Both the position numbers and the translations under genes were made by a program. Below, in pieces: positions 10,916-21,685 of a stretch of DNA of 64,000 bases. The stretch is taken from positions 3,689,920 through 3,753,919 of the forward strand of contig NC_089851.1 in assembly GCF_036373705.1 (NCBI RefSeq), in the 5' to 3' direction. The first letter of the stretch is position 1, and the number at the start of each line of letters is the position of its first letter. This DNA is from Amia ocellicauda. Its lineage: Eukaryota > Chordata > Actinopteri > Amiiformes > Amiidae. Under the pieces are notes generated by a model. The model was not told where the DNA came from. It did not search any database and saw only the letters and a program-made list of their open reading frames with translations.

Positions 10916-11985
10916 TAATTCTTTATTATATTTAAATGCCATCCAAATACGCAATTAAAAATGAACAAACTGAAACAATTTTAATTGTTTTTCACAGAAT
11001 GTGTTTGAGATTCAGGTGATCTGAAACACATGTTTGCAGTATGACGGTTTGAAGTTGATATTGTAGTAGCAATTAAGACAACTGAAGTTTTGCATTTTTG
11101 TTGATGGGGTCTTTACCAATAAACTAAATTATTCAAAATGACACATGTGACACCTGCTATAAAATATAACAGATTACAAAATTAATTTGGGAATCGATTG
11201 ATTTCATTGTCCTTGCATAATAGTGATAATTAATTATTTAACTCTGAATACATAGTATAAATATGGTAAAGTAACTGAAGATAGTGTTGCTATAGCATAG
11301 CCAATTAGATAGAGGAGTAGGTGGTATAGGGGTGAGTTTGATTGAAGTATCGCCTTTCTACAGCCATAACCATGATAATGTCTTTCTTTTTACACAATTA
11401 GAAAACAATGGCTAAACTTGAAGTCTAAAACTAAAAAAATATCATGTATATTTTTAAATACCTTCACACACTGCAGAACCCTGAATGCTTCATACAGGCC
11501 AGGAATATATCTATATATTTTTAAAAACCATTACAGTACAAGTAATACTGTCGAGCACCACAGCTGAGATCTGGGGAGCGTTCAAATTTGCCCCGGGGTC
11601 TCTACAGGGGAAACACACTACTTTGAGCTGCGAAGCCAGATGTTTCACATTGGCAAACATAAGGGAAGCGCGGGCTGGGATCTCCTGGCTGCGGACATCT
11701 TTGTCACCTGTCATGTGGCATCACAGTTGACGAGCAATGCCCAGACAAGCAGCATCTCTCACGAACAGCAGCAGCTTTGCACAGAGGCGGGCTAGGACTT
11801 GAACCTGCAACAACAATCTCTCAGGGCTCAAATCCGGGGGTTCCTGATAACGCGCACACTTCACTGAATCTGCGGGAGAGCGCCCTGAATAAAGCAAAGG
11901 ATCGAGTGCCTGAAGATAACAGACCACAAACTGAAATGTGCTGGACAAACAAGTTCGATCCATGGAGGCCCCACCTCGCAACTTA
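10916..11985. other. Intergenic, nothing firm
   Basis: No gene recognised. Around 11770-11840 there are two tRNA B-box-like strings (ggctcaaatcc on plus, ggttcaagtcc on minus), but no cloverleaf could be built, so no tRNA is called. Confidence 0.4.
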
Positions 11986-11989
11986 CAGG

Positions 11990-12115
11990 ACTTAAAGGAT
12001 CTGCTGCTAACGTCTTGGTGCCAGATACCACAGCACACCTTCAGAGGTCTAGTGGAGTCCATGCCTCGACGGGTCAGGGCTGTTTCGGTGGCAAAAGGGG
12101 GACCTACTCAATATT
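11990..12115 (+). pseudogene. Tc1-like transposase C-terminal remnant
   Basis: The translation reads FRGLVESMPRRVRAV followed by AKGGPTQY and a stop, the C-terminal signature of fish Tc1/mariner transposases. Everything upstream is missing. It is a different, older subfamily from the copy at 14829. Unit 2 copy: 39949-40074. Confidence 0.65.
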
Positions 12116-13250
12116 AGGCCGGTGGACTGCACACGGATCACAGCAGAGACCCCCTCCCCTAGAATCTCCTAATCTTTATATCCTTTCTTCCTTCATGGCA
12201 ACCCAGACCAGCACCCCGTTGGCAAAACAGGATCCTAGCGAGGCTGCAGGTGAGAGATTTTAGAGTTCCTTATTCAACTCCAGAATAGTTTCCAAGTAAT
12301 CTATGTTTCACTCCTTTATCGACTCCCTCTTCAGCCCAGCCGGGCTTCAACGGAACTGCAAGTAAGGAGGATGCAATAATTGTTTCACAATTCAAAGTCT
12401 CAACTAACTAGTGTTGCAGGTCCTTAATTCCACACAGGTGCGGCTCCATTGCGAGATGCCGGAGGGGAGGCAGTAACATGGCAACAGTTCTCAAAGATAA
12501 AGTGCAAATAAAGTTCAAAACCACTAGAGTCCAGGTAAAGTGTCTTTAAAGGGCTAAGAGACTAATCCCCATTTAATAGAAACGTATGGTACTTAGCACT
12601 CCGAAGTCCTCACCGTTGACTCTAGCTGTCAAGTCCGCTTGTTTCCTTGTTCCCCATCCCTAGTTCCAGGTTTCTTCTTTAATAATTGTAATCGTCAATC
12701 CAGAAAGCTTTCACCATCTTCCCCAGGACCACCATCTTAAACTCCTTACCCCTCAAACCCCTCGTTGTTTCATGGAGAACACCATTGCGCTCCATCCAGT
12801 GCCTCGCTCTGTGTTTGTCTGCTCCGAAACTAAAGAAACCCCCAGCTTAAGTAGTCAGGCAGAGAGTCAGGGGCACAGGTGATGATAATGTGCAGAGAGA
12901 ATACAGGTGAGTCCAGGTGAGAATGCGGGTCGGTGGCTTGCACTTGGCAAAGGAACAATAATAGAATAAACCCAATTTAGAAGAAATAACAATAAAACCA
13001 CACAAAAAGAAAGAAAAGAAGCAACCCTTACAATTATAAAAAGACAATAATCACAATAAACCAATAAGTGCACATATCTAAAGCAAAAAGTAATTAAGTA
13101 ATAATAATTAATTAAGGTGAATTTAGCACGTCACACCCTGCTCGTGACACTTGTTTCAGTTTCTCACTTTGTCCAGCCTCACTTCTCTCAGTTCAGAGGG
13201 TGAACAGAGGTTATGAAAGTTGTGGTTTTAACAGTAAACTTCATTAATTT
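12116..13250. other. Intergenic, nothing recognised
   Basis: Mixed-composition sequence with no domain or terminal repeat that I can identify. Near-identical in unit 2. Confidence 0.5.
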
Positions 13251-13254
13251 GCAT

Positions 13255-13420
13255 ACAATGAACCATCAGCAACTTCAAAGTTACTTGGACGAAGTGAATA
13301 CTTTATACAGTGAAATGCCATATCACAGCGACATCAGGTGGCTGAGTCATGGCAAAGTTCAGAAGAGAATCTGATTGCATTCTACATGCACCTTTCTGCA
13401 GAAAAAGTCCCACATTAAAA
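13255..13420 (+). pseudogene. hAT transposase fragment (GTF2IRD2/ZBED-like)
   Basis: The translation contains HQQLQSYLDEVNTLYSEMPY followed by an R-W-L-S-H-G-K-V string, as in the W-L-S-R-G-x-V box of hAT transposases and domesticated GTF2IRD2/ZBED proteins. It is short, frame-broken and ends near a poly-A run. Unit 2 copy: 41214-41379. Confidence 0.5.
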
Positions 13421-13534
13421 AAAAAAAAATGGCACAGAGCTCTCATATTCCCACAAAGATAAATACAAAAAATACAATTCTTTCTATATACAGTCACTAT
13501 GACGTTCACCCTATACTATATGAAACTCCTGTAT

Positions 13535-13595
13535 AGCAGGGGTGTCCAGCCCTATTGCTGGAGCTCAGCTGCTATACTCTCTGACCCCAGCAATC
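13535..13595. repeat. hAT MITE terminal fragment
   Basis: The string agcaggggtgtccagccc followed by ctggagctcagctg resembles one end of a non-autonomous fish hAT element. No partner end was found nearby. Unit 2 copy at about 41494-41554. Confidence 0.35.
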
Positions 13596-14280
13596 ATTTT
13601 AACAATAATGAAAAGGAAACATCCATCTCAGAATTCGCTGCAGTGAAGTCCTTTACACTTAAAAGGAAGCCTGTGAATTTATAAGAAGTGCAACCATTCG
13701 AAGCAAAGCTACAATGTGAAAACAGCTGTGGCTCTCAAAGAAAACTCAACATGTAGGATTCAAAAGTATTGCATTATGTATCGAATGTATTGCTTTTTGT
13801 AACATTTCTGTGAGCTTTTAGTGTTAACAGATGCAAATATCACAGCACAGCATGCTTTTATAAAGTTTGGACATGCAGGAACATTGTTTGATTTGTTAAT
13901 TCATAGTTAATCCTTGGCGGATGCAAATATTACCTAGTTAATATCAAATCTGATAATACTTTAGTAATAAGACACAAATTATGAAGCATTTAAACATGTC
14001 ACTTGCAGCCACTTGCATCTAACCAGTGTTTCTTCGTTAGTGACAGAAAAAATAAAAGCCATTCTTGTTTTCCAGTGCTGGCAAACAAGCGAGTGACAAA
14101 ACCAAAGACAAACCGCAGGAATACTACAATCCTTCACAGAAGTTTCTCGTTTGGAAACCCACGACATCCTGTTGCATCATTAGGGGCTCAGTGCCAGGGG
14201 GGAGTGTCTGAGGGGCAGGGAACTGAGGAGCCACAGAGCCCAGTCCTCAGACCTGCTGCTCCCCCAGCGCTGAGAGGAAG

Positions 14281-14478
14281 ATGAGCCGCCTGCTGCCTGT
14301 GCTGCTGCTCACTGCCGGGGCGCTGCTGGACCCCACTGAGGGGCAGAGTCCCCTCCACCAGCAGAGAGCTGTGGATGCTATTATTAAACACTTCAATGGG
14401 ATGAACAAATTGAAGAAAACCTTCCTCCTCCACGCAGAGTCGGGGGGATCTGGGGACACAGTCACAGAGGTGAGGAGA
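14281..14478 (+). CDS. Chemerin-like secreted protein, first coding exon
   Basis: The ATG opens a signal peptide (SRLLPVLLLTAGALLDPTEG) followed by QRAVDAIIKHFN and a segment ending in AESGGSGDT. The spacing and pattern align without gaps to the start of chemerin (RARRES2: an E-A-Q-R-R start, F-H-K-H and the S-A-V-D-T end), a cystatin/cathelicidin-fold chemoattractant precursor. The exon ends at ACAGAG|gtgagg in phase 0. No further exon with the conserved cysteines was found in the window, so this is probably a partial duplicate. Cathelicidin or another cystatin-like protein is the alternative. Confidence 0.45.
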
Positions 14479-14828
14479 GCTGAGAGAGAGCCTGGAGGCC
14501 CTGGGGTGGTGGGGTCTGGCTGTGCTGCTGTGGAACAGACAGCTGTGTTTGACTGGCTGTCGGGGTTGGTACTGTCCATCAGGGACACAAATTTATTTTG
14601 ATCCATGGCAAAAGTATATGATCCTTATATTATTCATACTCCAGAATTGCTCACTTATAAAAAAAATATGAGAGATATAGTCTTACATTGTTGTATTTAT
14701 TGCACATGCTCAAAATATTTTGTGACATTAATGTCTGCTTTATTTTCAATGTAAAAAATAAACATATGGATTACAGACTTACAGGTTGTTAAAATATATC
14801 CCCTATACCTAAATTACAAATCAAATTA

Positions 14829-15615
14829 CAGCAAAGCATCTGTGAAGCCACAACACGTACAACCTTGAGGCGGATGGGCTACAACAGCAGAAGACCCCAC
14901 CGGGTACCACTCATCTCCACTACAAATAGGAAAAAGAGGCTACAATTTGCACAAGCTCACCAAAATTGGACAGTTGAAGACTGGAAAAATGTTGCCTGGT
15001 CTGATGAGTCTCGATTTCTGTTGAGACATTCAGATGGTAGAGTCAGAATTTGGCGTAAACAGAATGAGAACATGGATCCATCATGCCTTGTTACCACTGT
15101 GCAGGCTGCTGGTGGTGGTGTAATGGTGTGGGGGATATTTTCTTGGCACACTTTAGGCCCCTTAGTGCCAATTGGGCATCGTTTAAATGCCACGGCCTAC
15201 CTGAGCATTGTTTCTGACCATGTCCATCCCTTTATGACCACCATGTACCCATCCTCTGATGGCTACTTCCAGCAGGATAATGCACCATGTCACAAAGGTC
15301 GAATCATTTCAAATTGGTTTCTTGAACATGACAATGAGTTCTCTGTACTAAACTGGCCCCCACAGTCACCAGATCTCAACCCAATAGAGCATCTTTGGGA
15401 TGTGGTGGAACGGGAGCTTCGTGCCCTGGATGTGCATCCCACAAATCTCCATCAACTGCAAGATGCAATCCTATCAATATGGGCCAACATTTCTAAAGAA
15501 TGCATTCAGCACCTTGTGGAATCAATGCCACGTAGAATTAAGGCAGTTCTGAAGGCGAAAGGGGGTCAAACACAGTATTAGTATGGTGTTCCTAATAATC
15601 CTTTAGGTGAGTGTA
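14829..15615 (+). pseudogene. Tc1-like transposon, 5'-truncated copy
   Basis: The open frame 14865-15581 matches residues from about 109 onward of the full transposase at 62715-63755. It keeps all three catalytic positions (WSDESRF, QQDNAPCH, NPIEHLWD) but lacks the N-terminal helix-turn-helix and the left inverted repeat. The right inverted repeat and TA are intact at 15588-15615. It lies within the segment absent from unit 2. Confidence 0.9.
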
Positions 15616-16395
15616 TACTGTGTGTCTCAGTTATATAGTGTCTGTATATATATAGTGTGTGTGTCTCAGTATGTATTGTGTGTGTCAGTATACAGTGTAT
15701 GTCTGTACAGATTATGAATGTGTCCTATTTGAAGTGCATCAGTAAAGTGTGTAGACAGTGAGAGCTGGTCTAGGTGCTGTTGCTCACCGTGTGAGATCGT
15801 CACCGTCTTGAGCTGATCCTCCGCTGCTGACGTAGGGAGACGCGGGGCCACACCGGGGCCACACCAGCCGAGAGGCACCAGGCGGAGGTCACCCAAGCGT
15901 CTGGAACCCGTTTCTCAAGTGAAATGATTTATAATTGTGTTTCAGATCTATCCTTGTATTCATTCATTTCAACACTTGCGTGTGTATTTCCACACGTGTG
16001 CATCTGTAGTGTTGGCAGGGAGAGTGCTCCATTCACATGACGCTCCCTGCAGGAGCATGGACCGTCTGGCGTGTAAAACAGTGCCGTGGCCATGAACGTG
16101 CTTCATCTGGTGCCATGGATCATGTGTGTTTCCATCGGCTTCATCCTGGCAAACTCGCTTTCTTTTTTTTTTCTTTTGTTATCTTTATTTTATTTTCCAA
16201 ACACATGCAGCGTTTTTAAATCACATTAAATAAGACATCACAGTTGAGAGTATTCCAGCAGTCATCATCTGAAACTGAGATGTTAGAATCGCTGGCTTCT
16301 CCTCTTATTAAGATGTATTTTTATGTCATATATAAGTCATATAACTAGTTTTAAAATAAAACAAAACAAAAATGGCCTCATCTCGTTTGCAAATG
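15616..16395. other. Unit-1-specific segment and flank, possible minus-strand exon
   Basis: After TG-rich simple sequence there is a GC-rich patch at about 15780-15905. On the minus strand it reads open and ends at a donor-like CACG|gtgagc. I do not recognise the peptide. Most of this stretch (to about 16325) is absent from unit 2. Confidence 0.3.
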
Positions 16396-16403
16396 TTCTA
16401 ATC

Positions 16404-18492
16404 CTTTGGTTCTCAATCAGTGGTATGCAGAGCGCCCCCAGGTGGTATGCCAGACTACCCTGTAATTTGTTGTGTGCACAGAAAAATGAGTAATTAAAAT
16501 AATAATAAAAATAATAAAATCTATGCAAGTTCTTTATTTGTAATGTATTGAATTTGTTTAACAAAACTTGAGACGGGTTTTCATATTTTCTATTTTAGTA
16601 AAAATTGTTTATTACGTCTATTAAGTTCCTGTTAGCTACACCGGTACTGCGTGCGCTAATACATATTTATACCACTCAGAGAGCACTCAGAGAGACAGTT
16701 TAGCACTACATCCGCCAATAGAACAATTAAAATTAATACCTCGCAAAAATCAACTGTTATATCATGGCTGAAAGGACAAGACTCCAAGAGCACTGATGCC
16801 AGCTCCGATAGATCAGACACGCATGTTGAGAACGAGGAGAATAATAAATGGACACTAGCTCTGCTGCTGAACCCGATACGGACAGCACCGCTGGTGTTAG
16901 CAAGCGTCGGAAAACGGCAACAAGGCAGTGCGATCCAAAATGATCTAAGTTTGGGATTCACTTACACCAGGAAGGAGGATGAGTCAAGACCACAGTGTGT
17001 CGTGTGCTGTGAGACGCTCAGCAAAGCTGAGCCGAAACTTCAAAGATCTGAAGCAGCGCAAGTCCACCATATGGAACAGTGCTACTCCAGTTCCCAGTCT
17101 GCGCATTGCTAAAGCAGGAAAGCCCCAGACTTTTGGTGAAGAACTTTGTTTACCATTGGCAAGAGAGCTGACGCATTATGTGTGGAGAAAAAGCTGCTAA
17201 ACTGCTAGACCTGGTGCCCCTTTCCAATGACAGTCACTCGCAGAATTATTGACATGGCAGATGATGTGAGAAGTGCGCTGATAGAGCGCATTAAGATGAG
17301 CAGATGCTTTTCACTACAATTAGATGAGTCTACTGATGTCCCTGATTTGGCCAGTTTGCAGGTTCTGTAAGCCTGTAAGCCGCTACCAACAAGAACTATA
17401 CAGGGGAGCATATTTTTCTTCTGAATTAATTAATTTATCGAAGAGAATGGCATCGACTGGAAAAAATGTGTCCGAGTTTGTACAGACGGTGCCAGAGACA
17501 TGACAAGCCGACACAGTGGTGTAGTTGCATGGATTAGAGAGGTCGCTCTGGATATGAAGTGGATGCACTGCAGCATCCACTGCGGCGAGGCACTGGCAGT
17601 CAACAAAATACCTGATTTAAAATCTGCGCTAGACTCTGCTGTCAAAGTAGTGAATTTGATCAAAGCCCAGCCAATTAATTCACGTCTGTTCAGTGTGCCT
17701 TGTAATGAAATGGGCAGTGAACATGTGCAGCTTTTGCTTACAAGGCTCACGAGGCTCTTTGAACTGCACTCCAAGGTCCAGATGTTTCTGCGTGGCCAGA
17801 AATCTCCTTTGGCAAGTCTACCTGGCTGATATATTCTCACTTTTGAATGAGCTGAATATGGTACTGCAGGGGCTCTCTTTAACAATTGTTGATGTGTTTG
17901 ACAAGATCACTGCTATGAAGAAAAAGCTGCAGCTTTTTGTTAATAAAATCAAGGCAGGCAATGTCTCTTTCCCAACTCTGAAGACCCATCTGCACACAAA
18001 TGGTGTGGCACTTGATGCTGCAGTTCGTGATTGTCATTGGATGAACAGTTCTCAGAGTATTTTCCAGTAGAGGCCACCCCAAAGTGGATCAGGAACCCCT
18101 TTACTGTTGATGTCATGGGAATACCCGAGGATCTGTCCTGTGCAGGAGAAGTTGCTTGAGTTAACATTTGACGATACTTTGAAGTCAGAATTTAAACAAC
18201 TGTCACTGTTGAACCTCTGGATCCAAAGACAGCGACTACCCATCCCTCTCATTAAAGGCTGTGTGGTTTTTGATGATATTGCAAGGCTTTCCTCAGCTAA
18301 ACAGGCTCACCCCTCTAACTAAAATGGTAAGAGCTCAGTGCTCTTTTTATTATTTGTCCATGTGCGTGCGTGCGCTCATGTTGGTCATTGAGATTTTCTG
18401 TGGTTCCTATGAGAAGGTCACTTGTAGGTGGTACTTGGATGCTTTGGTTTGATCAGGGGTGGTACTTGGTTAAAAAAGTTTGAGAACCACTG
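16404..18492 (+). pseudogene. ZBED-type hAT transposon remnant (unit 1)
   Basis: The ends carry hAT inverted repeats: ggttctcaa at the left and ttgagaaccactg at the right, flanked by an imperfect 8-bp duplication (ttctaatc/atctaaag). Inside are pieces of a ZBED5/SCAND3-like transposase: FTYTRKEDESRPQCVVCCE (the first BED-finger cysteine pair), DESTDVPDLA, and a C-terminal LTFDDTLKSEF region. The frame is broken by several stops and shifts. The finger's histidine half is deleted in this copy (junction near 17024-17036). Confidence 0.75.
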
Positions 18493-18654
18493 ATCTAAAG
18501 CATTCAATCAATTGTCATGTTTTGTTTTTGATTATGCCATGGCTGCCTCCACAGCTTCCATTACTGTTTATTGACGTGGCACACCGGTGTGCTGGTCTGA
18601 GGGTCCAGTTTCTATGAGTTTCTATCAACAGGAACTTTCACTCGCTTCATGCTG

Positions 18655-18655
18655 A

Positions 18656-18752
<97 letters not shown>

Positions 18753-18840
18753 TAATTTCTTAGCAGACATCCTTGTACAGATATGATTAGAAACCAAAAT
18801 ATTAATTGAAACAAAGTGATTCTTCTCTATATCAGCCACA
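18655..18840 (-). repeat. (TTA)n array and retroposon tail remnant
   Basis: A roughly 95-base (ATT)n array is followed by ttagcagacatccttgtaca, a degraded form of the retroposon tail also seen near 3800 and 61520. It therefore marks an old minus-strand insertion with a microsatellite end. Unit 2 copy: about 44820-44980, with a shorter array. Confidence 0.6.
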
Positions 18841-19153
18841 GCATTTGTTTAATCCAGAGTTTTGCAGACTAGCCACAACTCCACAGCTCTGTATGTATTC
18901 AAGGTGAGTAATACATGTTTTATATGGGCTGGGATGGGACACTAGTCATGTGATAAGCAATTAAAGAAAAGGAGCTGGGTCCTTGCAATTCCCAGGGGTG
19001 CTGGAAAGTGGTCGGGCTGAAGCAGAGGAGACAGGAAAGAGGGTATCAGAGACTTTTCGAAACAGGCACTGACTGCACTGAATAACAATATAGATACAGA
19101 TGAGGAGTACTACAATATAAACAACAAATAGCAATACAGAGCTTCCGAAAGTA
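18841..19153. other. Spacer between retroposon and ERV
   Basis: No gene recognised. On the minus strand the end nearest 19153 may be continuing retroviral sequence, but no LTR boundary is visible. Confidence 0.4.
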
Positions 19154-20305
19154 TTAGTTAGCCAGGACCACCACCCTCCTTTGGTGGTGGATGAGTCCCT
19201 GAGTTTTTTGAGCTTCCTTCTGTATGTGAACTGCTAAGTCATAAATATGTTCGGAAGAATCAGGGATGTATGTACAACATTCTTTGCCTATAATAGCACA
19301 AATCCCCCCTTGGGCAGCGAGTAAATAATTGAGGGCCATGCGATTCTGGAGGGCAACAGTACGTATAGCCACCATTTCGGTAGTGATATTAGGCTGCGCT
19401 GCAGCAGTATTATTAGCAACAGATTCCACTACAGATGAAACCGAGCAAATTTCTTTAGTATTTCGAGCAACACCAAGATTAGGAAACAAAATCATAAAGA
19501 ATCTAGTACTTTCATACATTTCTCATGTGGATACATGCAGGTGGCTGACAGGGATGCCTGGGAGCATGGAAAATTGCGTAAGGCAGGATATACATATCCC
19601 AAATAACAGCAACCTGTGAAATTTGCTGGAAGGACCCAATAGGCTCTGAGGCCACAAATCCAATATGTGCCATTGCTGTCCCTGCAGATGAGTAATGGCA
19701 CCGTGTGGCTCTGAGATGTGGTACGTGGGCGGAAGCTGTATGTATGTGTGACATGTTGCGAGGACCTAGGATCCAATGATAGAACAATTTCTAAAGTCTA
19801 GCCTCCATTTACGGGAAGGATTCTGACATATACAGGTATCAGGGGGAAGAGAATATGCTAGCTTCAGAGAGTACTTCTCCTCTTTGTGGATGTACCATCT
19901 CCCCGTATCGGTCCTCGTTTTGGTTAGGCAGATGGGCCAAGTTGAATTTCGGTTTTACATCCAGTGGCGTAAGATTGTCTCTAAATCCACCAAATGCTGT
20001 CATGACCCGCATAAAGCCACACTTGACAGGTTGTGCTATTAATGGAGCACCACTGTCAACCGCTGCAGGTACGTACATACAAACCCAACATTTTGACACA
20101 TTTAATGCTTGTCCGTATGCTGCAGTGATCTGATGGAAGGAGTTCCGTTCGTCCTGTGAACTATGTCTGTCGTGCAGATCATCTGGGAAAGATGTGCTTT
20201 TGGTTTGGCCGTCCGATGTGGACGGCCATAGGACGACGCCGAAGTATAAAAATAGAACACCTGCAATTTTAAAAGGAAATGGTTATATCCTTCGGGTCGG
20301 GACAC
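19154..20305 (-). pseudogene. Endogenous retrovirus env remnant (unit 1)
   Basis: Broken minus-strand frames cover an envelope gene. The most diagnostic part, about 19250-19360, has the transmembrane-subunit core: an LQNRMAL heptad-type stretch, an AAQGG turn and a C-x6-C-C motif, as in gamma-type retroviral envelopes. Upstream frames have the cysteine-rich look of a surface subunit but are interrupted. A stop directly after the VVVLAN stretch ends the frame here, whereas unit 2 reads on. No LTR was found, so this is an internal fragment of an old provirus. Confidence 0.7.
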
Positions 20306-20331
20306 ATCTTAAATCTTAAGAAGAAGTGGTT

Positions 20332-20880
20332 TTACACAGAAGAGATAGGGTTAACACTCTTGTCATATAGCTTTATTTGAGACCAGTGTTTCCAGCGCCC
20401 CCCCACCAGCCGTCCACACAGACAGATGAGGCTGTAGTGAGAAGGACCGTGTGAGAGAGAGGATTCTAGATCACCAATACATAGTTGGCCCTGAGCATCT
20501 TGAAGAAGGGAAGAGAGGTGTGTAGAGAGGGCACGGGCATAGTCAAGAAGGTAGTCTTTAAACGGGGCAGAGGAGTCAATAGGGCCCCAAAGATCAGCGG
20601 GAAGTTGCATTGCCCGCCCTGTTATAAGTTCATAAGGGGAGAGATGTGTTTGAGGGGAAGGAGATGCACAGATCTTATATAAAACAGCAGGAAGAGCCAC
20701 TGTCCAGCCCTTGCTGGTGGAGGGGAGAGGTCAGGCTTTCCTTAAGAGTGCGATTGGCATGTTCCACCAGACCGCTACTCTGAGGATGGTAAGGGATGTG
20801 AAACCATCGCTTCACACCTAGAAGGATGCAGGTGAGTTTCATGACCGTGCCTTACAATGCGTGCATTTGTGAACACTTCT
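20332..20880 (-). pseudogene. Endogenous retrovirus pol (integrase C-terminus) remnant, unit 1
   Basis: Minus-strand frames give the end of a retroviral integrase: an HIPYHPQSSGLVE core, the N-R-T-L-K helix, then a segment with the P-x-E-L-I-T-G-R string. The frame is shifted between these two parts. It precedes env in the correct retroviral order. In this copy a 2-bp insertion near 20825 further disrupts the frame relative to unit 2. Confidence 0.7.
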
Positions 20881-20959
20881 ACACATTAATCAGCCTACCG
20901 CGGTAAAGTTATCTTGACGTTTGATACTAGTTTGATTTTCGACTCGCACTACCTGATTT

Positions 20960-21209
20960 GAATGAAAAAAGCTGTATCTCCCCAACCACTACAGCTAGAG
21001 TTTTCAAATCAACTTTCACATGAAGAAGACCAATTGTGAATTCCTTCACAGCCTTTGTTTTACTTGTGAATCAGAAGAATAAATTGTGAAAATCAATAAC
21101 ATCACATATATGCAACCAAACTCCTGGAATCATTGAAAAAAATAGCACTGTGAAAGTTGATTTGAAGACACTAGCTGTGGTGGTTGGGCAGATACAGCTC
21201 TTTTCATTC
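20960..21209. repeat. Long inverted repeat (61-bp arms) upstream of receptor exon 1
   Basis: Bases 20960-21020 pair with 21149-21209 almost completely (six or so mismatches by eye), with a 128-base loop. The left arm begins gaatgaaaaaagctgtatc and the right arm ends gatacagctcttttcattc. It lies about 430 bases upstream of the receptor start codon. It may be a MITE or a transcribed hairpin. No target-site duplication was identified. Confidence 0.75.
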
Positions 21210-21399
21210 ATGTTCATTCATGTTCGTTCATTTGGCTCATTTAGCAGCTTCTGCCTCAAGAGCCTTTTTTCAGCACCACCTCGTCTTTTCCTCCTATCCG
21301 TCTCTAAAGAAGGAGTGAAATCGGGTCTCATACGGGTTTGACTTTGAACGTGAATTTGAAAACCATGAGCTCAGCCTCCCTCAACCCATCAGAAAGCCG

Positions 21400-21636
21400 G
21401 GTTTTTTACGACCTCGACGGCCCATGTGGCATGTGCTGGAGTGGCCAGGTGTCCAGTCCGCTCGCCTCTGCTGCACTGTGACCCCGAGGGACCAGCTGTT
21501 TCACACACAGCTCAACCCTTTCCTCTTTTGGCTGTAATTAGCTCTGCGGTGGAGGATCTGCTGACACTGAGAGCCGCTGCTGTCTCTCCAGGGCAGCGAC
21601 TCACAGCCTCTCTGCGCAGCCGCTGTCCTCACAGCA
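21400..21636 (+). promoter_or_regulatory. Receptor gene 1 proximal upstream region/5' UTR
   Basis: This moderately GC-rich stretch directly precedes the start codon and is nearly unchanged in unit 2 (47532-47768). No clear TATA box is visible close to the ATG, so the transcription start cannot be placed. The start context cagcaATGg is acceptable, with a G at +4. Confidence 0.35.
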
Positions 21637-21685
21637 ATGGCTGCTGCTCTGCTCCTGCTGCTGCCGCTCCTCTCTCCACTCCCAG
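21637..21685 (+). CDS. Receptor gene 1 exon 1, signal peptide
   Basis: A 49-nt coding exon from ATG to CCAG|gtaaaa. It encodes MAAALLLLLPLLSPLPG, a Leu-rich signal peptide whose last Gly is completed by the next exon. Phase 1 is standard for Ig-superfamily genes. Identical in unit 2. Confidence 0.85.

Noticed and set aside
11770-11840. Possible tRNA or tRNA-derived SINE
   Set aside because: Only B-box-like strings are present; no A box at the right spacing and no cloverleaf could be drawn.
16093-16219. Signal-peptide-like open frame (starts ATG with a hydrophobic stretch)
   Set aside because: No splice donor or family match; it runs into a T-rich tract that creates the hydrophobic residues. 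Absent from unit 2.
19154-20880. A functional captured env gene (syncytin-like)
   Set aside because: Both copies contain multiple frame breaks and unit 1 has an early stop, so no intact product is possible.
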